64,000 bases of DNA from Halicephalobus mephisto (lineage: Eukaryota; Nematoda; Chromadorea; Rhabditida; Panagrolaimidae). Shown here in pieces: positions 45,945-56,986 of this stretch (its first letter is position 1; each line of letters opens with the position of its first letter). The DNA is taken from contig SWDT01000210.1 in the NCBI GenBank assembly GCA_009193035.1, positions 1-64,000 of the forward strand. The letters are read 5' to 3'. Position numbers and translations under genes: made by a program. A model generated the notes under the pieces. The model worked only from the letters and a program-made list of their open reading frames with translations, was not told the origin of the DNA and did not search any database.

Positions 45945-46609
45945 ATGACTCGACCGGGGGTCGTGTTTATTTCCTTCCTGAGCCTCGTTCTCGCCCATTC
46001 AAATACTTTCCCAGGAACAAACGAGAATCAACCCCATCATCAAGGTCTGTCATTTTATCAATATATAACTCCTAACTTTGTTCTTATTCCAGCACATGCT
46101 CAGCAAGTTCAACAACAACATCAACAACCAGGAGCAGCTCAGCCGAATACTCCCCCGGCTCAGTTTGGTGGAGAACAGGCGAAAGACGCAGAGTGAGTTG
46201 GAACTTTGTCCTTTGTTAATTTTCATATCCCTACTTTAGACATATCAAAGAACACTTGGAAGGGAAAGTAGACCCAACAGCAAACATGACTCCCGAGCAA
46301 TTGCAATTCCATTATTTCAATATGCACGACCTTGATAAGAACGGAAGGCTGGACGGCGTGGAACTTATCAAGGCAATCACTCATTTCCATCAGGAGAATC
46401 CTGGCCCGCAACATCAAAACACTAATCAACCCCCTCCTCTCCCAAGTGAAATCGAATTGGAACAGATGATTGACTCAATATTGCGAGAAGACGACTACAA
46501 CGGCGATGGATTCATCGACTATGGCGAATTCTTGAGAGCTCAAAAAGCCAGAGAGGATGCTGCTCGTGCTCATCAAGCCCAAATGGCCGCAGGTCAGCAA
46601 CCTCGGTAG
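45945..46609 (+). CDS. MCFD2-like EF-hand protein (paralogue 1)
   Basis: Three exons: 45945-46044, 46093-46192, 46240-46609 (189 aa; phases fit). Starts MTRPGVVFISFLSLVLAHSN, a signal peptide. A Gln/Pro/His-rich segment follows, then HIKEHLEGKVD and two EF-hands: HDLDKNGRLDGVEL (loop D-D-N-R-D-E like) and EDDYNGDGFIDYGEF (canonical loop). This is the layout of MCFD2, the calcium-binding partner of the lectin ERGIC-53/LMAN1 that exports glycoproteins from the ER. A shorter paralogue lies 2 kb downstream in the same orientation. Confidence 0.85.
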
Positions 46610-47386
46610 AAGATTGCATTTTCAAATGGCAGCAATGACGGAAGAGATTGTCCTCACATAATGAAAAAATAACTGTGATAGAACTACTTGTTCGTTGTTG
46701 TCTTAGTAATTTATTTCAGGTTGTGGGTAAAATTAAAAAAGTAAGTAATTATCGGTACATGATTAATTTTAATAATTATAACTAGTTTGGATTTTCTATG
46801 GAATTTTAGTTATTGAAATTAAGGAATAATCAGAATGGTTAAAGAAATACTATGATGGACATAATAGGACTCGGACCTAATTGTAGTCCAACAGAAGAAT
46901 AATGTTTCATTTTACATGGACAATCAAGGTCACCAATGGACCATTCTTTGTATTTATTTTTTTGGTTTTTTGAATTTTAATTTTTTATTTTCCTTGTCCT
47001 CTTCTTTACTGTCTTAATTTTTATTTTTTGATCTTAATATTTAATTTGTTTCATTTTTATTTTCTTTATCGTTTTCATCTTCCTTACTGTCATTCTATTT
47101 ATTTTCGTCTTTTTTGTTTTCTTTGTTTTTATTTTTATATTTATATTTACTTTATTTCCCCCATCTTCATCTTTTTTATCTTCTTTATTTTCGTCTTTTT
47201 TGTTTTCTTTCTTGAAATCAATGTAAAGTCACTGAATTTTCTGAGAATTTTTTTCCTTGCCAGAAATGACGGGATTTTTCTGATTCTTGTTTGCTTTGAT
47301 GTGATATACTACTATATAATGTTTTTTTAGATTTTGGAACTATTTTCCTTTTGTTGAAGGTCATCTGAATAAAAATAATATATACA
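46610..47386. other. Intergenic, AT/TC-rich
   Basis: 3' flank of the first MCFD2-like gene, then a T-rich stretch (46950-47200) with TTTATTTTCGTCTTTTTTGT repeated near 47104 and 47189. An open plus frame here is Phe/Ile/Tyr-rich and is a composition artefact. No gene seen. Confidence 0.55.
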
Positions 47387-47611
47387 TTAATACGAAAATA
47401 GAGAAATTACAATAACAGGAGCAGAATTCCCAGAGTCGAGGATAGCCACAGACGGTCGGATGCGGAAGAGGTCGTTGCTGGTGCATTTGACTTTGAAAGC
47501 ATATTTATCTTTATTTAAATTAGAAATTTCGATGATAAAATTAGTCAGTTCTTCGAGTTTCTTGTTGACGAAAGTTATCCGATCAACCAGATCCAACTTC
47601 CAGGACACAAT
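47387..47611 (-). pseudogene. MSP-domain fragment
   Basis: Minus strand reads ...DRITFVNKKLEELTNFIIEI then KYAFKVKCTSNDLFRIRPSV and AILDSGNSAPVIVI, then a stop. KYAFKVKCTSND and RIRPSV are strong matches to the major sperm protein (MSP) immunoglobulin-like domain. About the first 30 and last 35 residues of a normal MSP-type domain are missing. No start codon is present in frame and the preceding TAA closes the frame. A donor-like ATT/GTAATT followed by a TTATTCAG acceptor at about 47347 could add a short basic exon, but its text is not MSP-like. Probably a degraded copy; a multi-exon gene is less likely. Confidence 0.6.
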
Positions 47612-47631
47612 TCCGACAATTTAATTTTCAA

Positions 47632-48586
47632 CAAAAAATAAGAAAATTTGAATTAAAAACTTCAAAAAAGCACTTCAAAGTTAATTTTCTTTAACAATTT
47701 ACGAATTTATCAAAATTTGATTTATTTTTAATACTGAATTCGTTTTTCGAAATTTTTAAATTTCATATATGAACCGTTGAAACTTATTTCGTAATCAAAT
47801 TTTAGTAATTCTATAATTTAATTAATAATAAACTAAACAAGATGAAATTTCGTCAATTATAATGATTAATATTCTTAATTATCGAATAATATATGAATTG
47901 TTTAATTTTATCCAATATGAATCAAAATAGTGATTTTTACGGAACATTAATGTAATTTTCATTCGATTTTTGCACTTTCTTTTAGAAAATCCTATTTTAC
48001 TAAATTTATTAATTAAATTATAAAATTATTAAAATCTGATTACGAAATAATGTCCAACAGTTCATGTGTGAAATTTAAAAATTCCGAAAAACGAATTCAG
48101 TATTAAAAATAAATCGAATTTTAATAATTTTACAACAGTATTAATATTGATGAAAGAAAGTGATAAAATTATTTTACAAATAATTTTCAACTTTTTTGAT
48201 ATATAAAAATACAAATATTCTTAAAATTCGATCACTAATCAGAACTATCGTTTTAAATTTCCAAAGTACTTTGAAATCGACAGTTCTAATCCTGATCACA
48301 TAGACTACTATTTATCCAAATCCAGCATCTCTCATTGATACCCGCCCCTAGCTACATGACGTGATGTCCATCTACCTTCATATCACTTCAAAACTACTTT
48401 TAATATATCAACTCTATAACACCAATCCTAAAAACAGCAGACAACGATCGATTGATTCCAGGGGAGAAACTCCTACTGATAAGCTCTGTCGAAGGCCTAC
48501 TCTGCTCCGTCACCGATCGCCACGTCATAAAAGGTTTATTTGCCATTGTTAATCCCCCCAGGGATCCAGAACTACTAGTGTCCGTT
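47632..48586. other. Intergenic, AT-rich
   Basis: No gene seen. Contains inverted AT-rich blocks (near 47735-47760 and 48075-48110, ACGAATTCAGTATTAAAAAT against its complement) that could pair over about 400 bp. The GC-richer part 48300-48580 is the promoter side of the second MCFD2-like gene. Confidence 0.45.
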
Positions 48587-49664
48587 ATGAACTCTTTAAT
48601 CCCGATTCTAGTCCTTACATTTGCCTTCTCTTCAACCACGGGTAAGTCTCACTTTTGAATCAGTCTTACCTTGATTTCCATTCCAGCAATTCAAATGAGA
48701 ACTTTCGGCAATCAAGATGCCATGCACGACAAAGAGTAACTTCCTGACTTATATCACAAAAAGAACCCCAACCCCTTTCAGACATATCAAGCAGCATCTC
48801 GAGGACAAAATTGATGTCAACAAGGTGGAATTCGACGCCGACCAGGAGCGATTCCACTACTTCACGATCCATGATCTCAACAAGGATCATGTAATCGACG
48901 GTGTAGAACTCATCAAAGTAAGTAATGTTATCAGTCTTTAATAACAACAAAAACAGCGGCGAATAGGCCAGAAAACCATTTGTTGAAACGTATTAGAAGA
49001 AGAATCCAAGAATCTTGCCTCCCACATGCTTTTTACGCGCCTCTTCATGGTCCATGATGCCCGCAGAAGTCGTAAGGACAATGTAGCCGAATTGACGGGA
49101 TGGAAGGTAGTTGGTAGTGTGCTTGTCGAGTTCTCCAACACGAATGTCGAATCTGGGGCTGACAACAGAACACTTGTTGAGACGTCCAGTGAGATTAATC
49201 ACAACCTTGCCGGCACGGTGGTCATCAACAACTTCGAATTCTCCGATGTAACCTGGAAAGTTATATATCGCTCAGAAGACACGTAAAAAGTAGCCTACCG
49301 TGCTTCATCATGACAGTCAAGAATCGGATGACGACCTTGGAAGAAGGACGAACGATCACTTGGCGTTTTCCACGCTTTTCAGCATTGTTGATGGAGTTCA
49401 GGGCACCAGCCAAAACACTCATACGAACCATGTTTGAGCAATACGGAGAGTCCGATCCTCTAGCCTAAAATTGATAGGATTCAATATAATCACTCAGTAA
49501 AGCTAAATCAATCAAAATTCCAGGCAATCACGCACACACACGAAGACACGGCCCACACATCGAGTGATGAGGAGTTGGAAAAGATTGTCGACAAAGTACT
49601 CCAGGAAATGGACGAAAACGGAGATGGATTCATTAGTTACGCTGAATACAGTGCTAAGCAATAG
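48587..49664 (+). CDS. MCFD2-like EF-hand protein (paralogue 2, host of rps-22)
   Basis: Four exons: 48587-48641, 48687-48735, 48782-48917, 49524-49664 (126 aa; phases fit). Signal peptide [19 protein letters not shown]. Then [14 protein letters not shown]-hand 1 [14 protein letters not shown] and EF-hand 2 [14 protein letters not shown]. The first loop lacks the usual Gly at position 6 (NKDHVID). It lacks the Gln/Pro-rich insert of paralogue 1 and has an extra intron after GVELIK. That intron (48918-49523) holds the complete rps-22 gene on the opposite strand. Role as for paralogue 1: calcium-dependent ER export of glycoproteins, inferred from family. Confidence 0.85.
48993..49431 (-). CDS. 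rps-22: 40S ribosomal protein uS8 (S15a / S22), nested gene
   Basis: Two exons on the minus strand, 49299-49431 and 48993-49252 (130 aa, the exact family length). Starts [20 protein letters not shown]; ends [19 protein letters not shown]. It binds the central domain of 18S rRNA in the small subunit. The whole coding region lies in intron 3 of the second MCFD2-like gene. Upstream, an acceptor-like TCAATTTTAG at about 49466 leaves a short leader, so trans-splicing is likely; the promoter must also lie within or across the host's intron and last exon. Confidence 0.97.
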
Positions 49665-50285
49665 TGTTCTGTTTAAAATTATGGAAAAAAATAAAAAATA
49701 ACACGAAAAACCGATGAAAATGTTGATTGAAACAGGAAAATGAGAGTAAAAAAGAAGAAGGAGAACAGAGCGACGACAGTATGCTGGACTTGCAGTGAAA
49801 ATTGCGCTCAGGGGCGATTTGCCAAGCGCGCGCCATTTGAAAAACGGACAAACACCCTTGGTCTTGTTTCCTCTCGTTGTTTGCCTTGATTTCTTGTGAT
49901 AACCCCGTTGTTTTGACGTGAATTTTGTTTTTTAATTTTAAAGTAATCCTTTATACAATGTTTTTATCATTCGAAATGGGGAAATTGCAAAATTCAAACG
50001 TGAATTTTGTCTACTTAATGTTAGGGGGAGTTTTAGGTAAGGAAGTAGTTCATTATATAGGGAAATTCCCTGGCTGTTTCAAGTCTTTTCATGATAATCA
50101 CCGTATTGTCATGTCTTTAGGCCTGAAGTCGATATATGACAAACAATCCCGTGTTTGTATTTTTTACTTCTTACACGTCAGCCAGCAGTACCCATTGTAA
50201 CTCTCCTTCGAGCACTTATTCGTGTAATCGTTTTATATAACTACTTCAAATCATCAAGCACTTATTGTTTAGTCTCTGGTGAACA
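49665..50285. other. Intergenic with the umps-1 promoter
   Basis: 3' end of the MCFD2-like host gene, then a GC-rich patch at 49800-49850 (TTGCCAAGCGCGCGCCATTT) that stands out against the AT background and may be promoter DNA, possibly with an E2F-like site on the minus strand (AATGGCGCGC). An open frame at 49925-50200 has no domain and is not called. Confidence 0.45.
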
Positions 50286-51782
50286 ATGTCTGCGGAATTA
50301 CTGAAGCAATTCCACGAGAGGGAAGTCTTCAAGCTCGGTGACTTCACCCTCAAGTCCGGTATCAAGTCCCCAATTTACATCGATCTCCGTGTTTTGATTT
50401 CTACCCCTAAACTTCTGGCTGATGCCTGTGACGAGATTGCCAAGGTAATTCAGGAGAAAAATATTGAGTATGATTACATTGTCGGTGTTCCTTATGCTGC
50501 TCTTCCTATGGCTACTGTGAGTTTTAATTTCATAGAATTTCCATATTCTGAGGTTATTTCAGATTGTCAGTCTCAACCTCAAGGCTCCTATGTTGATGAA
50601 AAGAAAGGAAGCTAAGAGTTACGGAACCAAGAAGCTGATTGAGGGAGTGTATGAACCTGGAAAGAAAGCTTTGATAATTGAAGACGTCGTTACTTCTGGG
50701 GCTTCTATTCTTGAAACTGTCCAGGCATTGAGAGCTGAAGGATTGGTTTGTGAGGACGTCATCTGTGCCCTTGATCGAGAACAAGGAGGAGTCAAGAGAT
50801 TACTCAAAGAAGGGATCAAGCTTCACAGTGCTGTCTCAATGACTCGAATCCTGGATTACCTGGTTGACAGTTCCATTATTGATGCAGCAAGGAAACAAGA
50901 AATCCAAGAAGCTTTGAATGCCGGAGCTGCTGCCACTACTGGAGCATCTAACGGAACATCGAATGGTGTCAATGGAACTCGCAAAGCCACGCAAACTTGC
51001 CCATTAAACTCCATCGTTCAGGACTACATTTCTAGCAAGAAGACAAACCTCTGCGTCGCTGTTGATGAAGTCGAGAAATCTAAAATTCTAGATATCGTCC
51101 GTGATGTTGCTCCTTACGTTTGTGCTGTCAAACTCCATGCAGACATTATTGAAGGATTCGACGAAGTTTTTGCCAACTCTCTAGTTACTCTTGCCAATGA
51201 ACATCGATTCATTCTCTTTGCTGACAGAAAACTCGCAGATACTGGTAATACTGTAGAGCTGCAATTGACTAAGGGCAACTTGAAGATCGCTGAATGGGCG
51301 AATCTCGTTACAGTTCACTCTATTCCTGGAAACTCCATCGTCAAATCCGTCACCAACGTTGTTAATGGAAGTAACGTCCTCCAAGGAATGCTGCTGATTG
51401 CCAAACTCAGCTCTGAAGGAGCTTTGATGGATGAAGAGTATGCCAAAAGTGAGTTGTAAGAAATTAGAGACATGGTGAAATTCCATTTTCAGAGACAGTT
51501 CAAATGGCCTATGAAGCTCCTCAAGCAGTCTGTGGGTTTATTTGTCAAAAAAGATGTGTTGAAGATCCTGCTTTTCTTTGTTGGACACCTGGAGTCAATG
51601 AATCTAGCAAGACAGATGGTCGAGGACAACAATGGAGATCGATCAACGATGCCATCGTACGAGATGGAAACGATATTATTATTGTTGGAAGGGCCATCAC
51701 TCAAGCAGCAGACATTGCTGGAGTAGCTCGCGATTATGCTCAACGATCCCATGAAGCTTGGATTGCTCGTAAACAAGCTTGA
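50286..51782 (+). CDS. umps-1: UMP synthase (OPRT-OMP decarboxylase fusion)
   Basis: Three exons: 50286-50516, 50563-51448, 51493-51782 (468 aa; human UMPS is 480). N-terminal orotate phosphoribosyltransferase: [16 protein letters not shown] and the PRPP loop [16 protein letters not shown] Thr/Ser/Gly/Asn linker (residues about 215-240) leads to OMP decarboxylase: CAVKLHADI, the catalytic [11 protein letters not shown] (Asp, Lys and Asp of the active site kept; the usual Ile before GNTV is Thr), and the phosphate site IIIVGRAIT. The fused enzyme converts orotate through OMP to UMP in the cytosol. The starting ATG is in GTGAACAATG, typical of an initiator. Confidence 0.96.
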
Positions 51783-52558
51783 AGGTGATTTCAGCATTTC
51801 ACTTTGTTAAGTTTTCAAATTAAGGACTAAAAGGTTATATTAAGATACTGTCTTTGTTGGAATTGATCTTGATGATAGGGTAGTTTTTGAGTATTTTGAG
51901 CAACAAGAGGGGAAATCCGATGTAAACTCGAGTCCTTTGGGCTTGATTGTCAGTAATATGAAAAATCTCCTTTTTTGTAGTTGAATTCCTGGAGGTTTTG
52001 GAGAATTACAAGGCAGTAGGAAGTTATCGGGACAGATCTGGGTTCTTTCCAGTCTACTCAATATTTGTATCCCATTGTGTAACTGAAGCTAAGAAAAAAC
52101 TACATAGATGGAATGATCGTGTTTGATGACGTCATAGACAGTGAGAGAAAATCAGAATTTTGTTACGGGTTGGAAAACAGTAAATAATTGTTTCTTTTTA
52201 TTGGTGAAAGTGAATTTAGCCAGTTGTGGATATTTTTCATCTCCAGAGAATACTAGGTTCTGGAAAGGGGATTTCTCAATAAACAGGTTCTGATCCCCGA
52301 AGTTTTTGAATTTTGGGTAAATTCACTCCATAAATGCATCAAAAAAGTAAAAAATAAAGAATCCTAAAAACCGCAACTTTGATATATAAATTACTTCGAA
52401 ATTCTGGAGACCATTCTAAAATTATCTAATATGATTTCTGATTCGGAAACATCTCTACAGAAAAGCAGTTGTGATAAGTACTTTATTATTGCATTAGTTT
52501 CAGAATTCCATGAATGAAGATTTTCCATCCTTTTACTCTAATCAGTCAGCAACTCAAC
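51783..52558. other. Convergent intergenic region
   Basis: Between the umps-1 stop (plus) and the hydrolase B stop (minus). Open frames here have no domain. No gene seen; about 500 bp hold two 3' ends. Confidence 0.5.
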
Positions 52559-54017
52559 CTACGGGGCTCCGTGGTCATGGATGTCTTGGTCGATGAACTT
52601 CAGTAATCTTTTTTTGACCAGAGGATTCTCCAGCAAGGTTAAGTGGCCTTCTTCAGCGAGGAACAATGGCTCTAGTCCTTTTGGAGCAGCAGCAGCTATT
52701 TCGGAACTGTTACTCGGAGACATCATTTCATCATCCAATCCATGGATACATAACAGTGGGATTTGGATTTTTGGAACTTTATCCAATCTGAAATTTCAAT
52801 AAATAATAAAAAAAATGAAAAACAAACGTTCGAAATCGATCTATTTTCTTTGAAATTTTTTCTGGAGTTTTGTCGAAAGTAACATGACGGACAGCAGAAG
52901 TCAAAGGAGAAATCAGGATGATCCCGACGATATACGGTGGGTTTTTTGCAGCAAGATCAGCAACAGCCGCAGTTCCGATGGAAATACCAACAAGAACAAT
53001 CTAAAATAGGAATTATTTCACTTTGAAAATACTCACTTCCAATTTTGGATTTTGTTTTTCTTCAACAACGTAGTCATAAACACTTTCGATATCTTTGTAA
53101 ATGTTTTTTTCTGTCGGGGTTCCGGTGCTCAATCCATAACCAGAGTAATCGAACAAATAAACCTCGTATTCATCCGGATGCATAGGGGTTCCGATCAAGC
53201 CGCATAATCCGGATATCGTCATTCCTATATCCCCGCCGTTGGTTCCCGAGACGATTAGGATTTTATTCGGATTCTTCATTACTTCAATTCTTGCTTTGAT
53301 TTTACAGCAAACAAGGTAATTTCTGGATTTACTGTAAATAACGAACGGAACCACACGTGACAGGAATAACCTCACAGTATCCAGATAACCTTCTGATTTC
53401 CAATACAAAACTGGCTCGATTCTGAGTTTCAACTTCATGAAACCGACCTTAGCATCACCGTACTTTCTTTCTCCATTTTCCTCGAAGGAAAGGTAGTAAA
53501 ACTGCCAAGGGGAAGGAGGGAAAAAAGCAAGCTTGTTGATGATGACAGAACTTGGAAAGGGGATTTTGTCTCGACAAATTTCTCGCGAGATAAAATTGAG
53601 ACATTTCACGATGGAAATCAGGCCAGAAAGAAAACATCTACCAGTGAAATTTGGAGATTTTAGTTTTTTAGGACGTTCGGGACTATTGGAAATCCCTGAA
53701 TTTCTAAAATCGGTCATGTCTGGAGTATCCGTGTCAGGAGAAAAATCATCTTTTCCGGCTGTTAGACGGGTTTCGAGCTGAAAAGACACTGAACAATATT
53801 ATCATTGTCTAGATTGATATAGGATTACTCTGTATTTCTCATTTTCCAAACCAACCTGTGATTCAATTTTTTCCTCAATAGTCAGATCCAATGAAGAACA
53901 TTTTTCACTTTCTCCATATTCTAGTAGCAGATTCCAGATTCTGGAGTCTTCCTTAGAAAACTGAAGACAAGTCCGAAAATCAGTGGACTTTCGAGAGCTC
54001 TGAGTCCATCCTTCCAT
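52559..54017 (-). CDS. ABHD17/ABHD13-like alpha/beta hydrolase B
   Basis: Four exons on the minus strand: 53829-54017, 53037-53777, 52828-53000, 52559-52787 (443 aa; phases fit). Long N-terminal region of about 200 residues including FYYLSFEENGERKYGDAK. Hydrolase core: ILIVSGTNGGDIGMTISGL, YEVYLFDYSGYGLSTGTPTE, nucleophile elbow GISIGTAAV (Ser), acid in CIHGLDDEMMSP (Asp) and His in AEEGHLTLLE, so the triad is complete. The FDYSGYGLSTGxP motif is shared with ABHD17 depalmitoylases. The N-terminal Cys cluster of ABHD17 is absent. Starts 108 bp after the stop of the tandem paralogue A and may be co-transcribed with it. Confidence 0.8.
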
Positions 54018-54124
54018 CAGGTATCAGTGCTCCAGAACCAGTCCGGAGGTCTCTCTCGAATGCTGATGGCACGTATTCCCTCAATCAGGATTTCCATATT
54101 TATCGATTACGAAATCATTCAAAA

Positions 54125-55687
54125 TCAAAAATATTTTGCATACTTTCGGTCATTTCTAAAGGAACTTGCATCAGAATCAGAAACAAAGTGCCTAATAGCC
54201 GTCTGGACTGTTCTGTCATCAGAATTGAGAATACTCACATGAGTACCACCTTCGACTATCACAGGATCCACCTTGACTTTCGATTTCTCGTACATCACTT
54301 GGGCGTGGGATATAGGGACGACCCTGTCCTGGGTTCCATGACAAATAAGAACAGGAACTTCGACTTGGTTGATTTTTTCGACACTGTTGAAGCAATCCAT
54401 ACAGTTGGTTTTTTCTAACCTAGGTTCGTTCTTCAGAAGACGCCATCCAGAAGTAAAAGGAGCCAGGAGAACTAACCCGACGACATTCTTGGGTTTCTTG
54501 GAAGCAAGATCCACTGCAGCAGTAGTTCCAATAGAGTAGCCTATCAAAATCACCTAAAAATAAACTATTATTATAAAAATAAAGAAAAATTACAAAGAAA
54601 TTTCAGGATTTCCAGGGCATTTCGAAATTTAGGTAAGAAAACGAGAGAAAAAACACGAAGACAGAGTGCGTCGATTTCAAAACAAAACCGATAAATTTAC
54701 CATTTTTTCCATTTTTATAAATCCTCCTTGCTCTTGCGCGGGAATTCAAAAATTTCGAAAAATCATATATCGATTTTTTGCGTTTATAATTTTTTAAAAA
54801 ACAAACTTCAACTTTAGGTCCTTCTCGTTTTATAATTTCGTAATAAACACTCTCAATATCAGCATACATTGTTCTTTCATCAGGAGATCCCGTGCTTAAT
54901 CCATATCCAGAGTAATCAAAAACATAAAATCTGATTCCAACAGTCGTCGAAAATTGCTGAAAACTTGTAGACAAAAAAGGTTGCATAAATACTCCAATAT
55001 CACTGCCATTAGGCTGAGCAAACAAAACAACTTTGTTCCGTTCATTGCCAAGTTTACCATTTTCATCAGGATCGAATGTAGCACAAACTAAAAAATTTCC
55101 ACTCAAAGATCGGACGATAAATCCAGAACCAGGTTTCATTTCTTTTTTAATTTTCTTAATTTCTGCAAAAACCGGATAAATTTCAATTTTCAAATATTTT
55201 TCAGCCTAAAAATTAAATTTTTACATTTTATATAAAAAAAATAAAACTTTTTTTGTTGAAATTTTTATTTTTTTATTTTTTTCGTAGACAATTAACTTGT
55301 AAGTTTCCTGTTTAGGAGGATGAAAAGCAACTTTTCTAACAACACAACAAGGGATCGGAGGACAGATCGTGTAAGTTACCATCCAACAAATCTAAAAAAT
55401 AAAATATTAATAAACAAAATTACAAAACTTACCCTCAGACATTTCAACGACTTCATAACTACTCCTTTCAATCCTTGGTATGATTCTTGAGAACCTTGAA
55501 TGATAGACTGATCGATATGAAGCTTCAATATTGAAGGTCTTTCAGAAGATTCCACCTTCCTCGAAGTAGATCCTTGATCATCAACTCCGGCTTCTTCTCT
55601 GTTTTCCGTAACTAAGCTTTCACCAACTTCCCACCCATCAGTAAAATCATTGAAACCGTAACAGAGAACTTTTAAAACCCACCACAT
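54125..55687 (-). CDS. ABHD17-like alpha/beta hydrolase A
   Basis: Four exons on the minus strand: 55433-55687, 55248-55391, 54807-55205, 54125-54553 (408 aa; phases fit, though donors AAA/GTTTTA and GAA/GTTTGT are weak). Contains CCVVRKVAFHPPKQETY, like the ABHD17 PxPxxxKLAFxPP segment. Core: VVLFAQPNGSDIGVFM, FYVFDYSGYGLSTGSPDE, nucleophile elbow ILIGYSIGTTAAVD (Ser), CHGTQDRVVPISH (Asp) and VEGGTHVSIL (His). ABHD17 enzymes remove palmitate from membrane proteins such as Ras and PSD-95; the worm relatives include AHO-3, which acts in sensory neurons. Paralogue B follows directly, pointing to tandem duplication. Confidence 0.82.
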
Positions 55688-55811
55688 TCTCCATAAAAAA
55701 AACCACCCCAGAAACTAGTCTAATAAATTTGAGTATGCAAATTACTCGCCCAACAATATTATTTATGATGAACGGTCATCTCAAAAAATAAACAACAGAA
55801 ACAAAAAGCGC
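55688..55811. other. Short promoter / 3' flank
   Basis: 124 bp between the hydrolase A start (minus strand) and the rps-14 stop (also minus). Holds the rps-14 3' end and the hydrolase A promoter. Nothing else seen. Confidence 0.5.
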
Positions 55812-56267
55812 TTACAAGCGACGACCACGGCGACCACCCTTTCTCTTGGTACAATCAGAGGGAATAGGAGTAACATCTTCGATACGACCAATCTTCATTC
55901 CGGAGCGGGCGAGGGCACGAAGAGCATTCTGAGCTCCAGGTCCAGGAGCCTTGGTCTTGGTACCACCAGTGGCACGAAGCTTGATGTGGAGGGCATTGAT
56001 TCCAAGTTGCTTGCAACGTTCAGCGACATCTTGAGCAGCCAACATGGCAGCATAGGGAGAAGACTCATCACGGTCGGCCTTAACCTTCATACCACCAGTA
56101 ACACGAACAATCGTTTCACGTCCAGAAAGATCGGTAACGTGGACAAAGGTGTCATTGAAAGAAGCGTAGATGTGAGCAACGCCGAAGACGTTCTCGCCTT
56201 CCTTGACTTGTGGGCCCAAAGAGACAACTGGCTGCTCTTCCTTGGTCTTTCCTTTCCTGTTAGCCAT
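55812..56267 (-). CDS. rps-14: 40S ribosomal protein uS11 (S14)
   Basis: Single coding exon of 151 aa, the exact length of eukaryotic S14. Starts [20 protein letters not shown], contains [20 protein letters not shown] and [20 protein letters not shown], ends [13 protein letters not shown]. Component of the 40S platform, near the mRNA exit. A 5' UTR intron is likely: acceptor TTATTTTCAG at 56285 (minus) and donor GCTACG/GTGAGT at 56564, so the leader begins upstream of 56565 near a GACACGAAAAGTCACG segment. An intron in the leader of a ribosomal gene fits a conventional, non-trans-spliced promoter. Confidence 0.97.
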   Translation of the reverse strand: MANRKGKTKEEQPVVSLGPQVKEGENVFGVAHIYASFNDTFVHVTDLSGRETIVRVTGGMKVKADRDESSPYAAMLAAQDVAERCKQLGINALHIKLRATGGTKTKAPGPGAQNALRALARSGMKIGRIEDVTPIPSDCTKRKGGRRGRRL

Positions 56268-56284
56268 CGTTGAGTTTCTGAAGT

Positions 56285-56564
56285 CTGAAAATAAGGTAAT
56301 TTGAGAAATAAATGAAGAAGTTATCAGTGACAATGCAGCAAAACGCAGAAAGAAATCACATTCATATATCGGCAATTGGAAAGACGAGTGAGAAAGGGGT
56401 CAATGAAGTGAAATTTCTAGATGGAAAGTTAGTTTCATGTGAAAGGATTGATTTTAATAAAATTATAAAACAAATAATAGAGTAATAGTAGAGAAAAAGC
56501 AGATAAACGGGGGAATTAAGAAGTACGAAGGATAACAGAGAGCAAAACGAGAGCTCGCACTCAC
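56285..56564 (-). other. Probable 5' UTR intron of rps-14
   Basis: Minus strand donor ACG/GTGAGTGCGAG and acceptor TTATTTTCAG/ACTTC. The interval has no coding look. Exon boundaries are inferred from splice signals only. Confidence 0.5.
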
Positions 56565-56986
56565 CGTAGCGAACGTGACTTTTCGTGTCGGGATGCAGGC
56601 GTTTGTCTGCTCCCTGTCTTTTCAATGTTCTTGCTCAACTTTTTTCCACCACCCACTTCCCGCACGAAACTCTCTAAAAATTTCATTTTTGTGGATTTGG
56701 GTTAAAGTCAACAAAATTCAAAATCATTACGGCATTTTTACGAGGAAAAAAACAATTTTAGGCCAGTTTGATGAGCTTAGTCTCAGTAGGTCATCGTCAC
56801 TCCAAAAAAGAAATAGGATTTTAAAATATCCGGAAATTCTGAATAGGATTTGGAGAGGGTCACTCATTGTTCACTTTCTCTTCCGATTTTTTAAGTTTTT
56901 TGAAGGGTGAATTCTGATCCCCTTCAGGAGGCGGAATCGAAAGTTTCTCATTTTTATCTCCAGAAAACCCTCCAAAACTTCCAAAA

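Noticed and set aside
47028..47330. Plus-strand open frame resembling a membrane protein
   Set aside because: Phe/Ile/Tyr-rich translation of a T-rich stretch; hydrophobicity is due to composition.
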